The notes beneath the pieces are model-generated. The model saw only the letters and a program-made list of their open reading frames with translations. It had not been told where the DNA came from and made no database searches. This document shows, piece by piece, positions 42,665 to 51,287 of a stretch of DNA of 64,000 nt (position 1 is the first letter of the stretch; each line of letters begins with the position of its first letter). Both the position numbers and the translations under genes were made by a program. The DNA is from Variovorax guangxiensis (lineage in GTDB: Bacteria; Pseudomonadota; Gammaproteobacteria; Burkholderiales; Burkholderiaceae_C), in contig NZ_RXFT01000003.1 of NCBI RefSeq assembly GCF_003952165.1, forward strand, positions 186,001 to 250,000, in the 5' to 3' direction.

Positions 42665-43879
42665 TCAGGCCTTGGAGGTCCGGGCTCTCTGCGTGCGCAG
42701 CGCGACCGCGAACGACAGCTGCGCCACGATGCCCGCTCCCGCGAGCACGATGGCCGAAGCCAGCGCCGGGTTCGCGTGCCCCATGCCCGCGAGCGCGGTG
42801 CACAGCGCACCCACGGCCATCTGCGTGAAGCCGTAGAGGCCCGAAGCCGAGCCGATGACCTGCGGGTTGACGCTGATCGCCTGCGTGAGCGCCGGCGGCG
42901 AGGCCATGCCCACGCCGACGGTGAAGAGGAACATGCACGCGACGATCAGCGGCACCGAGAGATGGCCGCTGAGCGCCGCGCCGAGCAGCACGAAGGCCGC
43001 CACCACGCTCAGCGCATTCGAGCGCGTCATCAGGCGATCCACGCGCACGCGCGAGATCAGGTGGCTGGTGAGGAAGCTGCCGAGCCACACGCCCGACACC
43101 AGGATCGCGAGGTAGATGCCCGCCTCGTGCGCCGGCCGGTGCAGCTGGTCGACGAAGATGAAGGGCGCCGATGCGATGAAGGCGTACATCGACGTGGTGG
43201 CGCAGCCGCCGCCGATCGAGAAGCCCAGGAAGGCCGGCGAGGCCAGCAGCCTGCGGTAGTTGCGCCCGAGCTCTCGCGCGTTCACGGCGGCGCCGGGCGC
43301 GCCGGTCTCGGGCAGCATGCGCCAGGTGAAGAGAAAGCCCACCACGCCGAGCCCGAAGAGCGCGTAGAAGATCGAGCGCCAGCCCAGCGCAGTAGCGAGC
43401 GCCCCGCCGATCAGCGGCGCGAGACTGGGGCCGACGGTGACCATCAGGTTCATCAGCGCGAGGCGGCGCGTGGCCTCCTGTGGCTCGGCCGTGTCGCGCA
43501 CGATGCTGCGACCCAGCACGAGCCCCGCGCAGCCGCCCACCGCCTGGAAGAGCCGTGCCGCGATGAGCGAGTGCACCTCGGGCGCGAGTGCCGCGGCGAG
43601 GCCCGCCACGCAGTAGATGCCCAGCCCGCCCAGCAGCACCGGACGACGCCCGAAGCGGTCGGCCAGCGGGCCGTACACCAGCTGGCCCAGCGCGAGGCCG
43701 AGAATGTAGAGGCTCACCGTCATCTGCATCTGCCCGATGCCGGCGCCCAGGCCCTTCGCGGCGATGGGCAGCGCGGGCACGAAGATGTGCATGGCCAGCG
43801 TGCCGCTGAAGGTGACCAGAGCGAGCAGCCACAGCGGCGCGTGCGGGCGGCGCGGCGGCTGAGCGGATGTCGGCGTCAT
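42665..43879 (-). CDS. Bcr/CflA family drug-resistance MFS transporter
   Basis: 404 residues, 12 helices. Bcr/CflA pattern: LWLLALVTFSGTLAMHIFVPALP, LALGQLVYGPLADRFGRRPVLLGG, RLFQAVGGCAGLVLGRSIVRD. Exports drugs such as bicyclomycin or chloramphenicol in relatives. Last gene of the efflux operon; overlaps the NodT gene by ATGA. Confidence 0.93.
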   Translation of the reverse strand: MTPTSAQPPRRPHAPLWLLALVTFSGTLAMHIFVPALPIAAKGLGAGIGQMQMTVSLYILGLALGQLVYGPLADRFGRRPVLLGGLGIYCVAGLAAALAPEVHSLIAARLFQAVGGCAGLVLGRSIVRDTAEPQEATRRLALMNLMVTVGPSLAPLIGGALATALGWRSIFYALFGLGVVGFLFTWRMLPETGAPGAAVNARELGRNYRRLLASPAFLGFSIGGGCATTSMYAFIASAPFIFVDQLHRPAHEAGIYLAILVSGVWLGSFLTSHLISRVRVDRLMTRSNALSVVAAFVLLGAALSGHLSVPLIVACMFLFTVGVGMASPPALTQAISVNPQVIGSASGLYGFTQMAVGALCTALAGMGHANPALASAIVLAGAGIVAQLSFAVALRTQRARTSKA

Positions 43880-45351
43880 TGCTTGATGCTGGCCGGCGTC
43901 GAGCCCTGCGCAAGATGGGCTTCGTCAGGCTCCCAGCCGCCGCCCAGCGCCATGAACAGCACCACCTGGTCGTCGGCCAGCTGCGCCTCGCTGGCCGCGA
44001 GCGCGGCTTCGCTGGCGGCCAGCGAGCGTTCGGCGTCGAGCGAATCGAGGTAGCCGGTGCGGCCGTTCTGGTAGAGCTGGCGCGCCTGCGCCGCGACCTT
44101 GGCGCTCTCGTCGCGCGAGGCCTGCAATGCGGCGCGGCGGTCGAGCTCGCGTGCGTAGGTGGCGAGCGCGGTCTCGGTCTCGCGCAGCGCGGTGAGCACG
44201 GTGCCGTCGAACTTGGCGAGCGCGGCGCGCGTGCCGGCTTCTGCCTGCGCGATGCGCGCCTGCGCGACGCCGGTGTTCGGAATGGTCCAAGAGATCAGCG
44301 GACCGAGGCTCCAGGCGAAGGTGTCCTTGCGGCCGAAGCCGTCGGCATGGCCCGCGGAAGAGCCCGAAAGCCCCAGCGTGACCTTCGGATAGAGCTCTGC
44401 GGTCGCCACGCCGATGCGCGCGGTCGATGCGGCGAGGCTGCGTTCGGCCTGGCGGATGTCGGGGCGGCGGCGCAGCAGCGCGGCGCCGTCGCCCACCGGC
44501 AGCACGCCGGCCACGCGCGGCGGCACGGTGCAGTCGGCCACCTCGCGCGGAAAGTCCTGCGGCAGCGCGCCGGTGAGCGTGGCGAGACGGTAGAGCGCGC
44601 CCTGGCGCTCGGCCTTCAGCGGCGGCAGCGCGGCATTGAGCTGCTGCAGCTGCGCGCGTGCGCGGTTCGCGTCGATGGCGCCGGCGCGGCCCGCGCGCTG
44701 CAGGCGGTCGGTGACATTCACCGCGTCCTGCTGCAGCGAAACCGACTTCTGCGCGATCTGCAGCCGCAGGCCGGTCGAGCAGGCTTCGGCGTACGCGCGC
44801 GCGGTGCCGGCCGCGACGTTCACGCGCACGAGGTCCAGCGCGGCTTCGGCGGCCTGGGTGCTGGCTTGCGAGGCCTCGATGGCGCGGCGGATCTGGCCGA
44901 ACAGGTCGACCTGGTAGGAGAGCGAGGCGCCCACGCTGTAGTTGAAGGTGCTCGGCGGCTCGTAGCCCTTCTGCAGCAGCGACAGGCCCGAGACGTGGCC
45001 GTACGAAGGGCCGCCGTTCACGCCGATGGTGGGGTACCTGGCGCCGGCGGTTTCGTCCTCGATGGCGCGTTCGCGCTCGAGGTTCGCCACGGCCTGGCGC
45101 AGGTCGGTGTTGTGCGCGAGGGCCTGCTCGACCAGCTTGTCGAGCAGCGGGTCGTGGTACAGGCGCCACCAGTGCGCGGGCAACGGCGCAGCGTTGGCGG
45201 GCGCCTCGGCGAAGGGCTTGCCCGCGGCGCTCTGGCTGGCCAGCGCCTCGGGCGGCTGCCTGTAGTCGGGGCCGACCGCCGCGCAGGCCGCGAGCGCGGC
45301 TGCGGCGGCCAGCGATGCGATGCGGAATGCGAAGCTGGTCATGTCGTTCAT
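43876..45351 (-). CDS. NodT family outer-membrane efflux protein
   Basis: 491 residues. Lipobox LAAC (ALAACAAVGPDYRQP), then the two TolC-like repeats: LPAHWWRLYHDPLLDKLVEQ, NYSVGASLSYQVDLFGQIRR, and RRRPDIRQAERSLAASTARI. Outer-membrane channel for the HlyD and FUSC parts. ATG start 45349-45351 overlaps the HlyD stop. Confidence 0.95.
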   Translation of the reverse strand: MNDMTSFAFRIASLAAAAALAACAAVGPDYRQPPEALASQSAAGKPFAEAPANAAPLPAHWWRLYHDPLLDKLVEQALAHNTDLRQAVANLERERAIEDETAGARYPTIGVNGGPSYGHVSGLSLLQKGYEPPSTFNYSVGASLSYQVDLFGQIRRAIEASQASTQAAEAALDLVRVNVAAGTARAYAEACSTGLRLQIAQKSVSLQQDAVNVTDRLQRAGRAGAIDANRARAQLQQLNAALPPLKAERQGALYRLATLTGALPQDFPREVADCTVPPRVAGVLPVGDGAALLRRRPDIRQAERSLAASTARIGVATAELYPKVTLGLSGSSAGHADGFGRKDTFAWSLGPLISWTIPNTGVAQARIAQAEAGTRAALAKFDGTVLTALRETETALATYARELDRRAALQASRDESAKVAAQARQLYQNGRTGYLDSLDAERSLAASEAALAASEAQLADDQVVLFMALGGGWEPDEAHLAQGSTPASIKQ

Positions 45352-46289
45352 CCCTTCTGCGGCGCGGCAGCCGTTGCCGCCGTCTTCTGCGCCGGCTTGT
45401 TCTCCAGCACCTGCACCGTGACCGTCTGGCCCGCGACGAGGCGCGCGCCCTGCGGCAGCGGATCGAGCTTGACGCGCACCGGAATGCGCTGCGCGAGCCG
45501 CACCCAGTTGAAGGTGGGGTTCACGCTGGGCAGCAGGTTGGCGCTGGTGGAGCGGTCGTGGTCGGCGATGCCGGCGGCCACGCTCTCGACCGAGCCTTCG
45601 AGCACAGCGCCGCCGCCCATGGGCGTGACGCGCACGCGGTCGCCGAGGTGGATGCGCGGCAGCTTGGTTTCCTCGAAATAGCCTTCGACGTAGAACGACT
45701 GCGCATCGACCAGCGCGAGCACCGGCCGGCCCGCCGCGGCATAGCTGCCCTGGCGCAGGTCGAGGTTGGTGACCAGGCCGTCGGCCGGCGCGCGCACCTG
45801 GGCGCGCTGCAGGTTGAGGCGGGCCGAGTCGAGCGCCACTTCGGCCTGCGCGACCGCAGCCTGCATCTGCTCGACGCGCGAGCGGGTCTGTTCGCGCGAT
45901 TCCTTCGACACCAGCTCGTCGAGGCCGGCATTGCGCGCGTTCTCGCGCTGGGCCTGCGCGCTCACGGCGCGCTGCGCCGCGAGCGCGGCCTGCGCCTGGC
46001 GCACGGCGAGGTCGTAGCGCGCGCGGTCCACTTCGAAGAGCAGCGCGCCGGCGGCCACCGGCTGGTTGTCGTGGATGGGCACTGCCGTGACCAGGCCCGA
46101 GACGTCGGGCGCGATCTGCACGACGTTGGCGCGCACGCGGCCGTCGCGCGTCCACGGCGCGAGTTCGTAGTGGTCCCACAGGCGCAGGCCGGCCCACACG
46201 GCGGCGGCGACCACGGCCAGGGTGAAGAGAACGCGGCCCAGGCGCTGGGCCCACGGATTGCTGTCGTCGGAAGTTCGGGCGGCTTTCAT
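45348..46289 (-). CDS. HlyD/EmrA-AaeA type membrane fusion protein
   Basis: 313 residues. One N-terminal membrane helix (LGRVLFTLAVVAAAVWAGL), then HlyD barrel-sandwich elements: VRANVVQIAPDVSGLVTAVP, a coiled-coil hairpin with many Gln/Arg/Ala, and VTNLDLRQGSYAAAGRPVLA. Links the inner-membrane FUSC protein with the NodT channel. 16 bp after the DUF1656 gene. Confidence 0.94.
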   Translation of the reverse strand: MKAARTSDDSNPWAQRLGRVLFTLAVVAAAVWAGLRLWDHYELAPWTRDGRVRANVVQIAPDVSGLVTAVPIHDNQPVAAGALLFEVDRARYDLAVRQAQAALAAQRAVSAQAQRENARNAGLDELVSKESREQTRSRVEQMQAAVAQAEVALDSARLNLQRAQVRAPADGLVTNLDLRQGSYAAAGRPVLALVDAQSFYVEGYFEETKLPRIHLGDRVRVTPMGGGAVLEGSVESVAAGIADHDRSTSANLLPSVNPTFNWVRLAQRIPVRVKLDPLPQGARLVAGQTVTVQVLENKPAQKTAATAAAPQKG

Positions 46290-46305
46290 TGGAATCTCGT
46301 TGTTG

Positions 46306-46512
46306 TCATTGGAGGTAGGCGCTGGCGCGGCTGAGCGCGTAGAGCAGCAGCAGGTAGAGCGCCATGTCGAAGAGGGCCGGGTGCCACACCCAGCGATAGG
46401 CGCCGGTGGCCGCGAGCAGGCGGCGCACGCCCCACAGCACGAGCAGCGCCGCGAGCGCGAGCACCATGATCCAGGGCAGGTACAGGCCGTAGAAGCTGGC
46501 TTCGCCGATCAT
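46306..46512 (-). CDS. DUF1656 (AaeX-like) small membrane protein
   Basis: 68 residues, two helices. Opens MIGEASFYGLYLPWIMVLAL, the DUF1656/AaeX motif, and has the WHPALFDMALYLLLLYAL second helix. Start 46510-46512 overlaps the FUSC stop. Small partner of the aromatic acid exporter. Confidence 0.9.
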   Translation of the reverse strand: MIGEASFYGLYLPWIMVLALAALLVLWGVRRLLAATGAYRWVWHPALFDMALYLLLLYALSRASAYLQ

Positions 46513-48638
46513 GCGGAAGCTCCTTGCGAAGTGAGGGACGTGCCCGCGAGCGAGGGCGGCGCGTCGGGAAAGAGATTGCGGCGCAGGCCCACCAGTGCGG
46601 TGACGGCCGAGCGCGAGGCTGAAGAAGAAGAAGACGACGACGCGGTGTCGCGCGCATCGAGCACGGCGCCGAGCGCCTCGTCGATCTGCGGCAGCAGGCC
46701 CGGCGGGCGCGGGTTCATGCGGCCCTCCGCGCGCTGTCGGAAGAAGCGCGAGATGCCGCCCAGCAGTGCGGCCGAAGTGGCCAGCGGCAGCTGGCCGCGC
46801 ACACGCTGCAGCACCGCGATGTCGGCGCCCATGCGCAGGTCGCGCAGTGCGTCGTTGGCGGCCACGCCCTCCACGGTGCCGCCGGCCTGTGCGATGCGCG
46901 GCGCGAGCAGGCCGATGCGGTCGAGCATGCGCACGGCGTAGGCGTCGCTCTGCGCGTACTGCGGATGAGACGAGGCGGCCATGTCGCCCAGCTCGCGCCA
47001 GGTGGCGCGCTGGATGCGCCGCGCGCTCCAGTCGGCGCCCACCGAGCGCACGAGACGCGTCACGCGCGCGGCGACGACCACGCCGACGATCTGGCCGATC
47101 ATGCTGTTGAGAAAGCTCACGAGATCGGCACTGGCGGTGTCGTGCATCGCGAGCGTGCCGGCCACGCCGAAGATCAGCGCCATCGCGGGCATGAAGTGCG
47201 TGGGGCGCGGCAGGTAGAAACCCAGCAGCAGGAAGAGCGGCGCACAGATGACCACCAGCATGCCGAAGTCCTGCACCGTGGGCATGAGCACCAGCACGTA
47301 GACGGCCGAGATCGGGATGGACCACAGCGTCCACTTCAGGAAGCCGTGGATCGCCGGCACCGGGTCGTCCATCGTCGCGAAGAAGCAGCAGAAGACGGCG
47401 GCCATCATGGTCGCGGCCGAGCCCATGGGCCAGCCGGTGACGATCCAGAACGCGCCGCACAGGCAGATGGCGATGACTGCCGCCAGGGCCGACAGCAGCG
47501 CCATGCCGTAGTCGCGGTGCAGCACGCGGCTGCCGAGCGCGGCCGTGCGGCGCAGCGGCGCGGCGCCCTTCAGACCCTCGTCTATGTCCTGGCGCAACTG
47601 GGCGCAGGCGTTCCAGCCGTCGACGAGCTCTTCGAGGCGGCCCTCGAGGCCGATGCGCAGCGCGCTGCCCCAGCGGGCCTGCGGATCGGCGTCGGGCGGC
47701 GTGGAGCCCAGGGCGTCGATGGCGCGGCGCAACTCCTGCAGGCGCGCGGCACGGGCCGCGGCGTCGCCGGGGGCGTCGGCCTCTTCACGCAACCACTGAG
47801 CGGCCTTCGCGAGCACGACGGCCACGTCGGGAGCGATGACGCCTTCGGCCTGCTCCAGCGCCAGCAGGCGGTCTTCGACGGCGGAGAGCGCGGGCGTGAG
47901 CGCGGCGACGCGGTCCTGCATCGCGCGGATGGCGCCGGCCGTCCAGCGCAGGTGAGTGGTGTCGAAGGGAACGTGGGTGGAGAGAAGGCGCAGCTGCGTG
48001 ATGTCGCCGGCGAGGCGGCGGCGGTCGTCGTCGAGGCGCCGTGGCTCGGCACTGCTTCGGCCGGCGGGCTGGAAGAGATCGCCCAGCCACTTGCGCGCGT
48101 CCTGCAGCGTGCGGTCGAGCAGGCCCAGCACGGTCGGCGCGAGCCCCGCGGGCAGCACGAGGCTGTGGATGAGCGTGGCGCAGAAGATGCCCAGGCCGAT
48201 TTCTTCCACGCGGGCCACGGCGGTGTCGAACAGCGCGAGCGGCGTCTGCACCGACGGAAAGCCGATCAGCGCCGCCGTGTAGCCCGCGAGCATGAACACA
48301 TAGGAGCGCGGCGTGCGGTCGAAGAGCGAAATGCACAGGCACAGCCCCACCCACAGCGCGAGCACCAGCGTGAGCAGCTCGGGCGCGTTGGACAGCGCCG
48401 GCACCAGCAGCACGGTGGCGGTGCTGCCGATGAGCGTGCCGAGGAAACGGTAGACCGCCTTGGAGCGCACCGCGCCGGCCAGCGGATGAGCGACGACGTA
48501 GGTCGTCATGAGCGCCCAGAACGGACGCGGCAGGCCGGCGCGGCTGGCGAGGTACATCGCCAGCATGGCCGCGGCGAAGCTCTTGCCGGAAAAGAGAATC
48601 TCCGCGCGGCTGAAGCGCGGCAGGCTGAACGAGGCCAT
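46509..48638 (-). CDS. FUSC/AaeB-like aromatic acid exporter subunit
   Basis: 709 residues. N-terminal block of six helices (LFSGKSFAAAMLAMYLASRA at 16-35, RPFWALMTTYVVAHPLAGAV), a long cytoplasmic middle, and a second helical block (DYGMALLSALAAVIAICLCG). FUSC family; AaeB exports aromatic carboxylic acids in E. coli. Six bases after the MarR gene. C-terminus Ser/Arg-rich. Confidence 0.94.
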   Translation of the reverse strand: MASFSLPRFSRAEILFSGKSFAAAMLAMYLASRAGLPRPFWALMTTYVVAHPLAGAVRSKAVYRFLGTLIGSTATVLLVPALSNAPELLTLVLALWVGLCLCISLFDRTPRSYVFMLAGYTAALIGFPSVQTPLALFDTAVARVEEIGLGIFCATLIHSLVLPAGLAPTVLGLLDRTLQDARKWLGDLFQPAGRSSAEPRRLDDDRRRLAGDITQLRLLSTHVPFDTTHLRWTAGAIRAMQDRVAALTPALSAVEDRLLALEQAEGVIAPDVAVVLAKAAQWLREEADAPGDAAARAARLQELRRAIDALGSTPPDADPQARWGSALRIGLEGRLEELVDGWNACAQLRQDIDEGLKGAAPLRRTAALGSRVLHRDYGMALLSALAAVIAICLCGAFWIVTGWPMGSAATMMAAVFCCFFATMDDPVPAIHGFLKWTLWSIPISAVYVLVLMPTVQDFGMLVVICAPLFLLLGFYLPRPTHFMPAMALIFGVAGTLAMHDTASADLVSFLNSMIGQIVGVVVAARVTRLVRSVGADWSARRIQRATWRELGDMAASSHPQYAQSDAYAVRMLDRIGLLAPRIAQAGGTVEGVAANDALRDLRMGADIAVLQRVRGQLPLATSAALLGGISRFFRQRAEGRMNPRPPGLLPQIDEALGAVLDARDTASSSSSSSASRSAVTALVGLRRNLFPDAPPSLAGTSLTSQGASA

Positions 48639-48644
48639 CTGCTG

Positions 48645-49154
48645 CTACCTGCGCCCTTCCTGCGTCGGCGCGAGCGGCGGCAGGCTCTGCACGGCACGCA
48701 CGCCCATGCGCTCCTCGAGCACGCTGAACACGCGCAGGCAGGCGGCGACGTCCTCGTCGGACACGCCGTCGAACAGCGACACCCGCATCAGCGTCAGCGC
48801 CGCCTCGATGGGTTCGCAGACGGCCTTGCCGGCCTCGGTGAGGTGCAGGGTCTTGGCGCGGCGGTCGGCCGGGTCTTCGCGGCGCTCGACGAGGCCGGCT
48901 TCCACCAGCTGGTCGACCGAGCGCACCAGCGACGGGCCCTCGATGCCCAGCGCCTCGGCCAGCACGCCCTGGCGCACATCGCCGTTCATGCGCCCGAGCA
49001 TCACGATCGGATAGGCCAGCGTCTGCGACACGCCCACATGCGCCACCGCCTTGTCCGCCGCGGCGCGGTAGCCGCGCTGCAGCACCGCCAGCGACGTGCC
49101 GAGGCGCATCAGTGCCTGTTCGCGCGTCGGTTGGATGTTGGCTTGGTCGCTCAC
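48645..49154 (-). CDS. MarR family transcriptional regulator
   Basis: 169 residues. Winged helix with RQGVLAEALGIEGPSLVRSVDQL and the wing RREDPADRRAKTLHLTEAG. First gene of the efflux operon and probable autorepressor that responds to an aromatic compound. Start ATG at 49152-49154; its operator candidate lies just upstream. Confidence 0.93.
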   Translation of the reverse strand: MSDQANIQPTREQALMRLGTSLAVLQRGYRAAADKAVAHVGVSQTLAYPIVMLGRMNGDVRQGVLAEALGIEGPSLVRSVDQLVEAGLVERREDPADRRAKTLHLTEAGKAVCEPIEAALTLMRVSLFDGVSDEDVAACLRVFSVLEERMGVRAVQSLPPLAPTQEGRR

Positions 49155-49184
49155 GATAGCCGCCTATTAATTAGCATGCTATCG
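49154..49184. promoter_or_regulatory. Candidate MarR operator
   Basis: A perfect 10-bp palindrome TAGCATGCTA (49172-49181) lies inside a wider inverted pair CGATAGC (49154-49160) / GCTATCG (49178-49184), right at the MarR start. Position and symmetry suit autorepression; binding is inferred. Confidence 0.55.
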
Positions 49185-49283
49185 ATTATACGGGTAACTA
49201 CCAATCCTTGCAGGCGGCAAGGCTCGCACCCGCCTTCAGGGCCGAAGGACGTGGAAAAACGGAAAGGGAGAGAAAGAAAAGTG

Positions 49284-49612
49284 TGAAGCCCGCCGATAAG
49301 CCGGATTCTGTGCACCGCGAGCCCCTTGCGGAACCCGCGGCGTGACCGCCATTACTCTGGGCCGCCTGTCACCAGACGGCTCGATGCCACCTACCCGCCA
49401 GCTCAGCGGAACCACCTCGATACTGGCCTACTTGGTGTTGCTGCGCGCAGAGATTGCCCGTTTCACCCGAACTGAATCGGCTCGTCTCTGTTGCTCTGAT
49501 CCTCACCTCACGGTGGAGAGTCGTTAACTCCTGCGCTGTCCTGTGCAGTCCGGACGTTCCTCCAGTGCGGCCTTTCGGCACTTGCACCAGCGGCGGTCTG
49601 GCGTGCTTCACG
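49284..49612 (-). ncRNA. rnpB: RNase P RNA
   Basis: The catalytic RNA of RNase P, which trims tRNA 5' ends. On the minus strand it carries the conserved bacterial class A cores: GGAGGAACGTCCGGACTGCA near the 5' end (P4 and the CR-I region), GGGTGAAACGGGCAATCTC in the middle, and ACAGAATCCGGCTTATCGG at the 3' end. Ends are placed by the terminal helix GAAGC/GCTTC pairing and may be off by a few bases. Confidence 0.97.
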
Positions 49613-49643
49613 GGGTGGATTATCGCCCGGCGCGCCGCCGGGC

Positions 49644-50171
49644 CTACAGCACCAGCACGCGGGCGATCTCGCGCGCCGCATCCTGCGGCTGCATCACGGC
49701 GGTGTCGATGACCACCTCGCCGGGCGGCATCGCACGCTCGCAGGCCTCGAACTGGTCGCGCAGCTGCCGCAGCAGTTCGAGGGAGCGCAGCTTTCCGAAT
49801 TCGGCCCGGCTCGCGGCATCGATGCGCTTCTCCTGCTCGTCGCGCGAGAGCTTCAGCTGGACGAACATCGTGCTGCCACCCTCGGCCGCCACGGTCTCGA
49901 CCACGCGCTGCGGAAAATCGGCAGCCACCGAAGGCTCCGGCGCGAAGGTGAAGATCAGCGAGCGCCCGGTTCGCGCGGCCTCGCGCATGGTGGCGAGCCA
50001 CATCTGCTCGCGCAGCTTCACGAAGCTCTCGCAGCCGAAGGGAAACACCGCCGCGACGGCGTCGACGACCAGGTGGTTGTGGAAGACCGCGAAGCCGCTG
50101 AGCTGCCCCAGCGCCCGCGCGATCGTCAGCTTGCCGGAAGCGACCGGCCCATGGATGAGCACCAGTTTCAT
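49644..50171 (-). CDS. P-loop kinase-like ATPase
   Basis: 175 residues. Walker A is GPVASGKLT at 8-16, then a short alpha/beta nucleotide kinase fold with a [13 protein letters not shown] loop and [10 protein letters not shown] lid. It resembles small AAA/zeta-like or shikimate-kinase-like P-loop proteins; substrate unknown. Start at ATG 50169-50171 puts the P-loop near the N-terminus. Divergent from the cysteine synthase gene. Confidence 0.8.
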   Translation of the reverse strand: MKLVLIHGPVASGKLTIARALGQLSGFAVFHNHLVVDAVAAVFPFGCESFVKLREQMWLATMREAARTGRSLIFTFAPEPSVAADFPQRVVETVAAEGGSTMFVQLKLSRDEQEKRIDAASRAEFGKLRSLELLRQLRDQFEACERAMPPGEVVIDTAVMQPQDAAREIARVLVL

Positions 50172-50293
50172 CCGGCCATTCTGCCAAGGCACTCCGCGGC
50201 CGATCAGGGAGATCGGGGCCGAAGGCACACGGGCTGGTCTCACAATGCGCGTTGTCCGTCCGACAAACGCATCGATCCAAGGAGATTGCATCC

Positions 50294-51214
50294 ATGAAGG
50301 CCCAGAACATCCTCCAGACCATCGGCAACACGCCGCACATCCGCATCAACCGCCTGTTCGGCAATGCGAAGCAGCAGGTGTGGATCAAGTCCGAGCGCGC
50401 CAACCCCGGCGGCTCGATCAAGGACCGCATCGCGCTCGCGATGGTGGAAGACGCCGAGAAGAGCGGCGCGCTCAAGCCCGGCGGCACCATCGTCGAGCCC
50501 ACTTCGGGCAACACCGGCATCGGCCTGGCGATGGTGGCGGCCGTCAAGGGCTACAAGCTGATCCTGGTGATGCCCGACAGCATGTCGGTGGAGCGCCGCC
50601 GCCTGATGCTGGCCTACGGCGCCACCTTCGACCTCACGCCGCGCGCCAACGGCATGAAGGGCTCCATCGCCCGCGCGGAAGAGATCGTGGCCGGCACGCC
50701 CGGCGCATGGATGCCCCAGCAGTTCAACAACCCCGCCAACATCGACGTGCACGTGCGCACCACGGCCGAGGAAATCGCGGCCGACTTTCCCGACGGCATC
50801 GACGTGCTGATCACCGGCGTGGGCACGGGCGGCCACATCACCGGCGTGGCGAAGGTGCTCAAGAAGAAGTGGCCCAAGCTGCAGGTATTCGCGGTGGAGC
50901 CCGTGGCATCGCCGGTCATCTCGGGCGGCCAGCCTTCGCCGCACCCCATCCAGGGCATCGGCGCGGGCTTCATCCCGAAGAACCTCGACACCTCGCTGCT
51001 CGACGGCGTGCTGCAGGTCGACGCGGAGCCCGCGCGCGAAATGGCCCGCCGCTGCGCGCGCGAGGAAGGCATCCTGGTGGGCATCTCCTCGGGCGCGACG
51101 CTCGCGGCCATCGCGCAGAAGCTGCCGTCGCTCGCGCCCGATGCGGTGGTGCTGGGCTTCAACTACGACACGGGCGAGCGCTACTTGTCGGTAGAGGGCT
51201 TCCTGCCGGCCTGA
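50294..51214 (+). CDS. Cysteine synthase (O-acetylserine sulfhydrylase)
   Basis: 306 residues. PLP lysine is Lys43 in [10 protein letters not shown]; the phosphate/substrate loop is TSGNTG at 70-75; [10 protein letters not shown] is the PLP-phosphate glycine loop; ISSGATLAA near the C-terminus. Makes cysteine from O-acetylserine and sulfide. The start at ATG 50294 has AAGGAG ten bases upstream; a longer frame runs into the promoter. CysK rather than CysM by length, but I do not assign the letter. Confidence 0.95.
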   Translation: MKAQNILQTIGNTPHIRINRLFGNAKQQVWIKSERANPGGSIKDRIALAMVEDAEKSGALKPGGTIVEPTSGNTGIGLAMVAAVKGYKLILVMPDSMSVERRRLMLAYGATFDLTPRANGMKGSIARAEEIVAGTPGAWMPQQFNNPANIDVHVRTTAEEIAADFPDGIDVLITGVGTGGHITGVAKVLKKKWPKLQVFAVEPVASPVISGGQPSPHPIQGIGAGFIPKNLDTSLLDGVLQVDAEPAREMARRCAREEGILVGISSGATLAAIAQKLPSLAPDAVVLGFNYDTGERYLSVEGFLPA

Positions 51215-51287
51215 ACCAGCTATCGCTTTCATAGCGCCCCTGGCGCTTAAAATCCGTGGTCTGCTTGATAACTACAAGCCCCACGTC

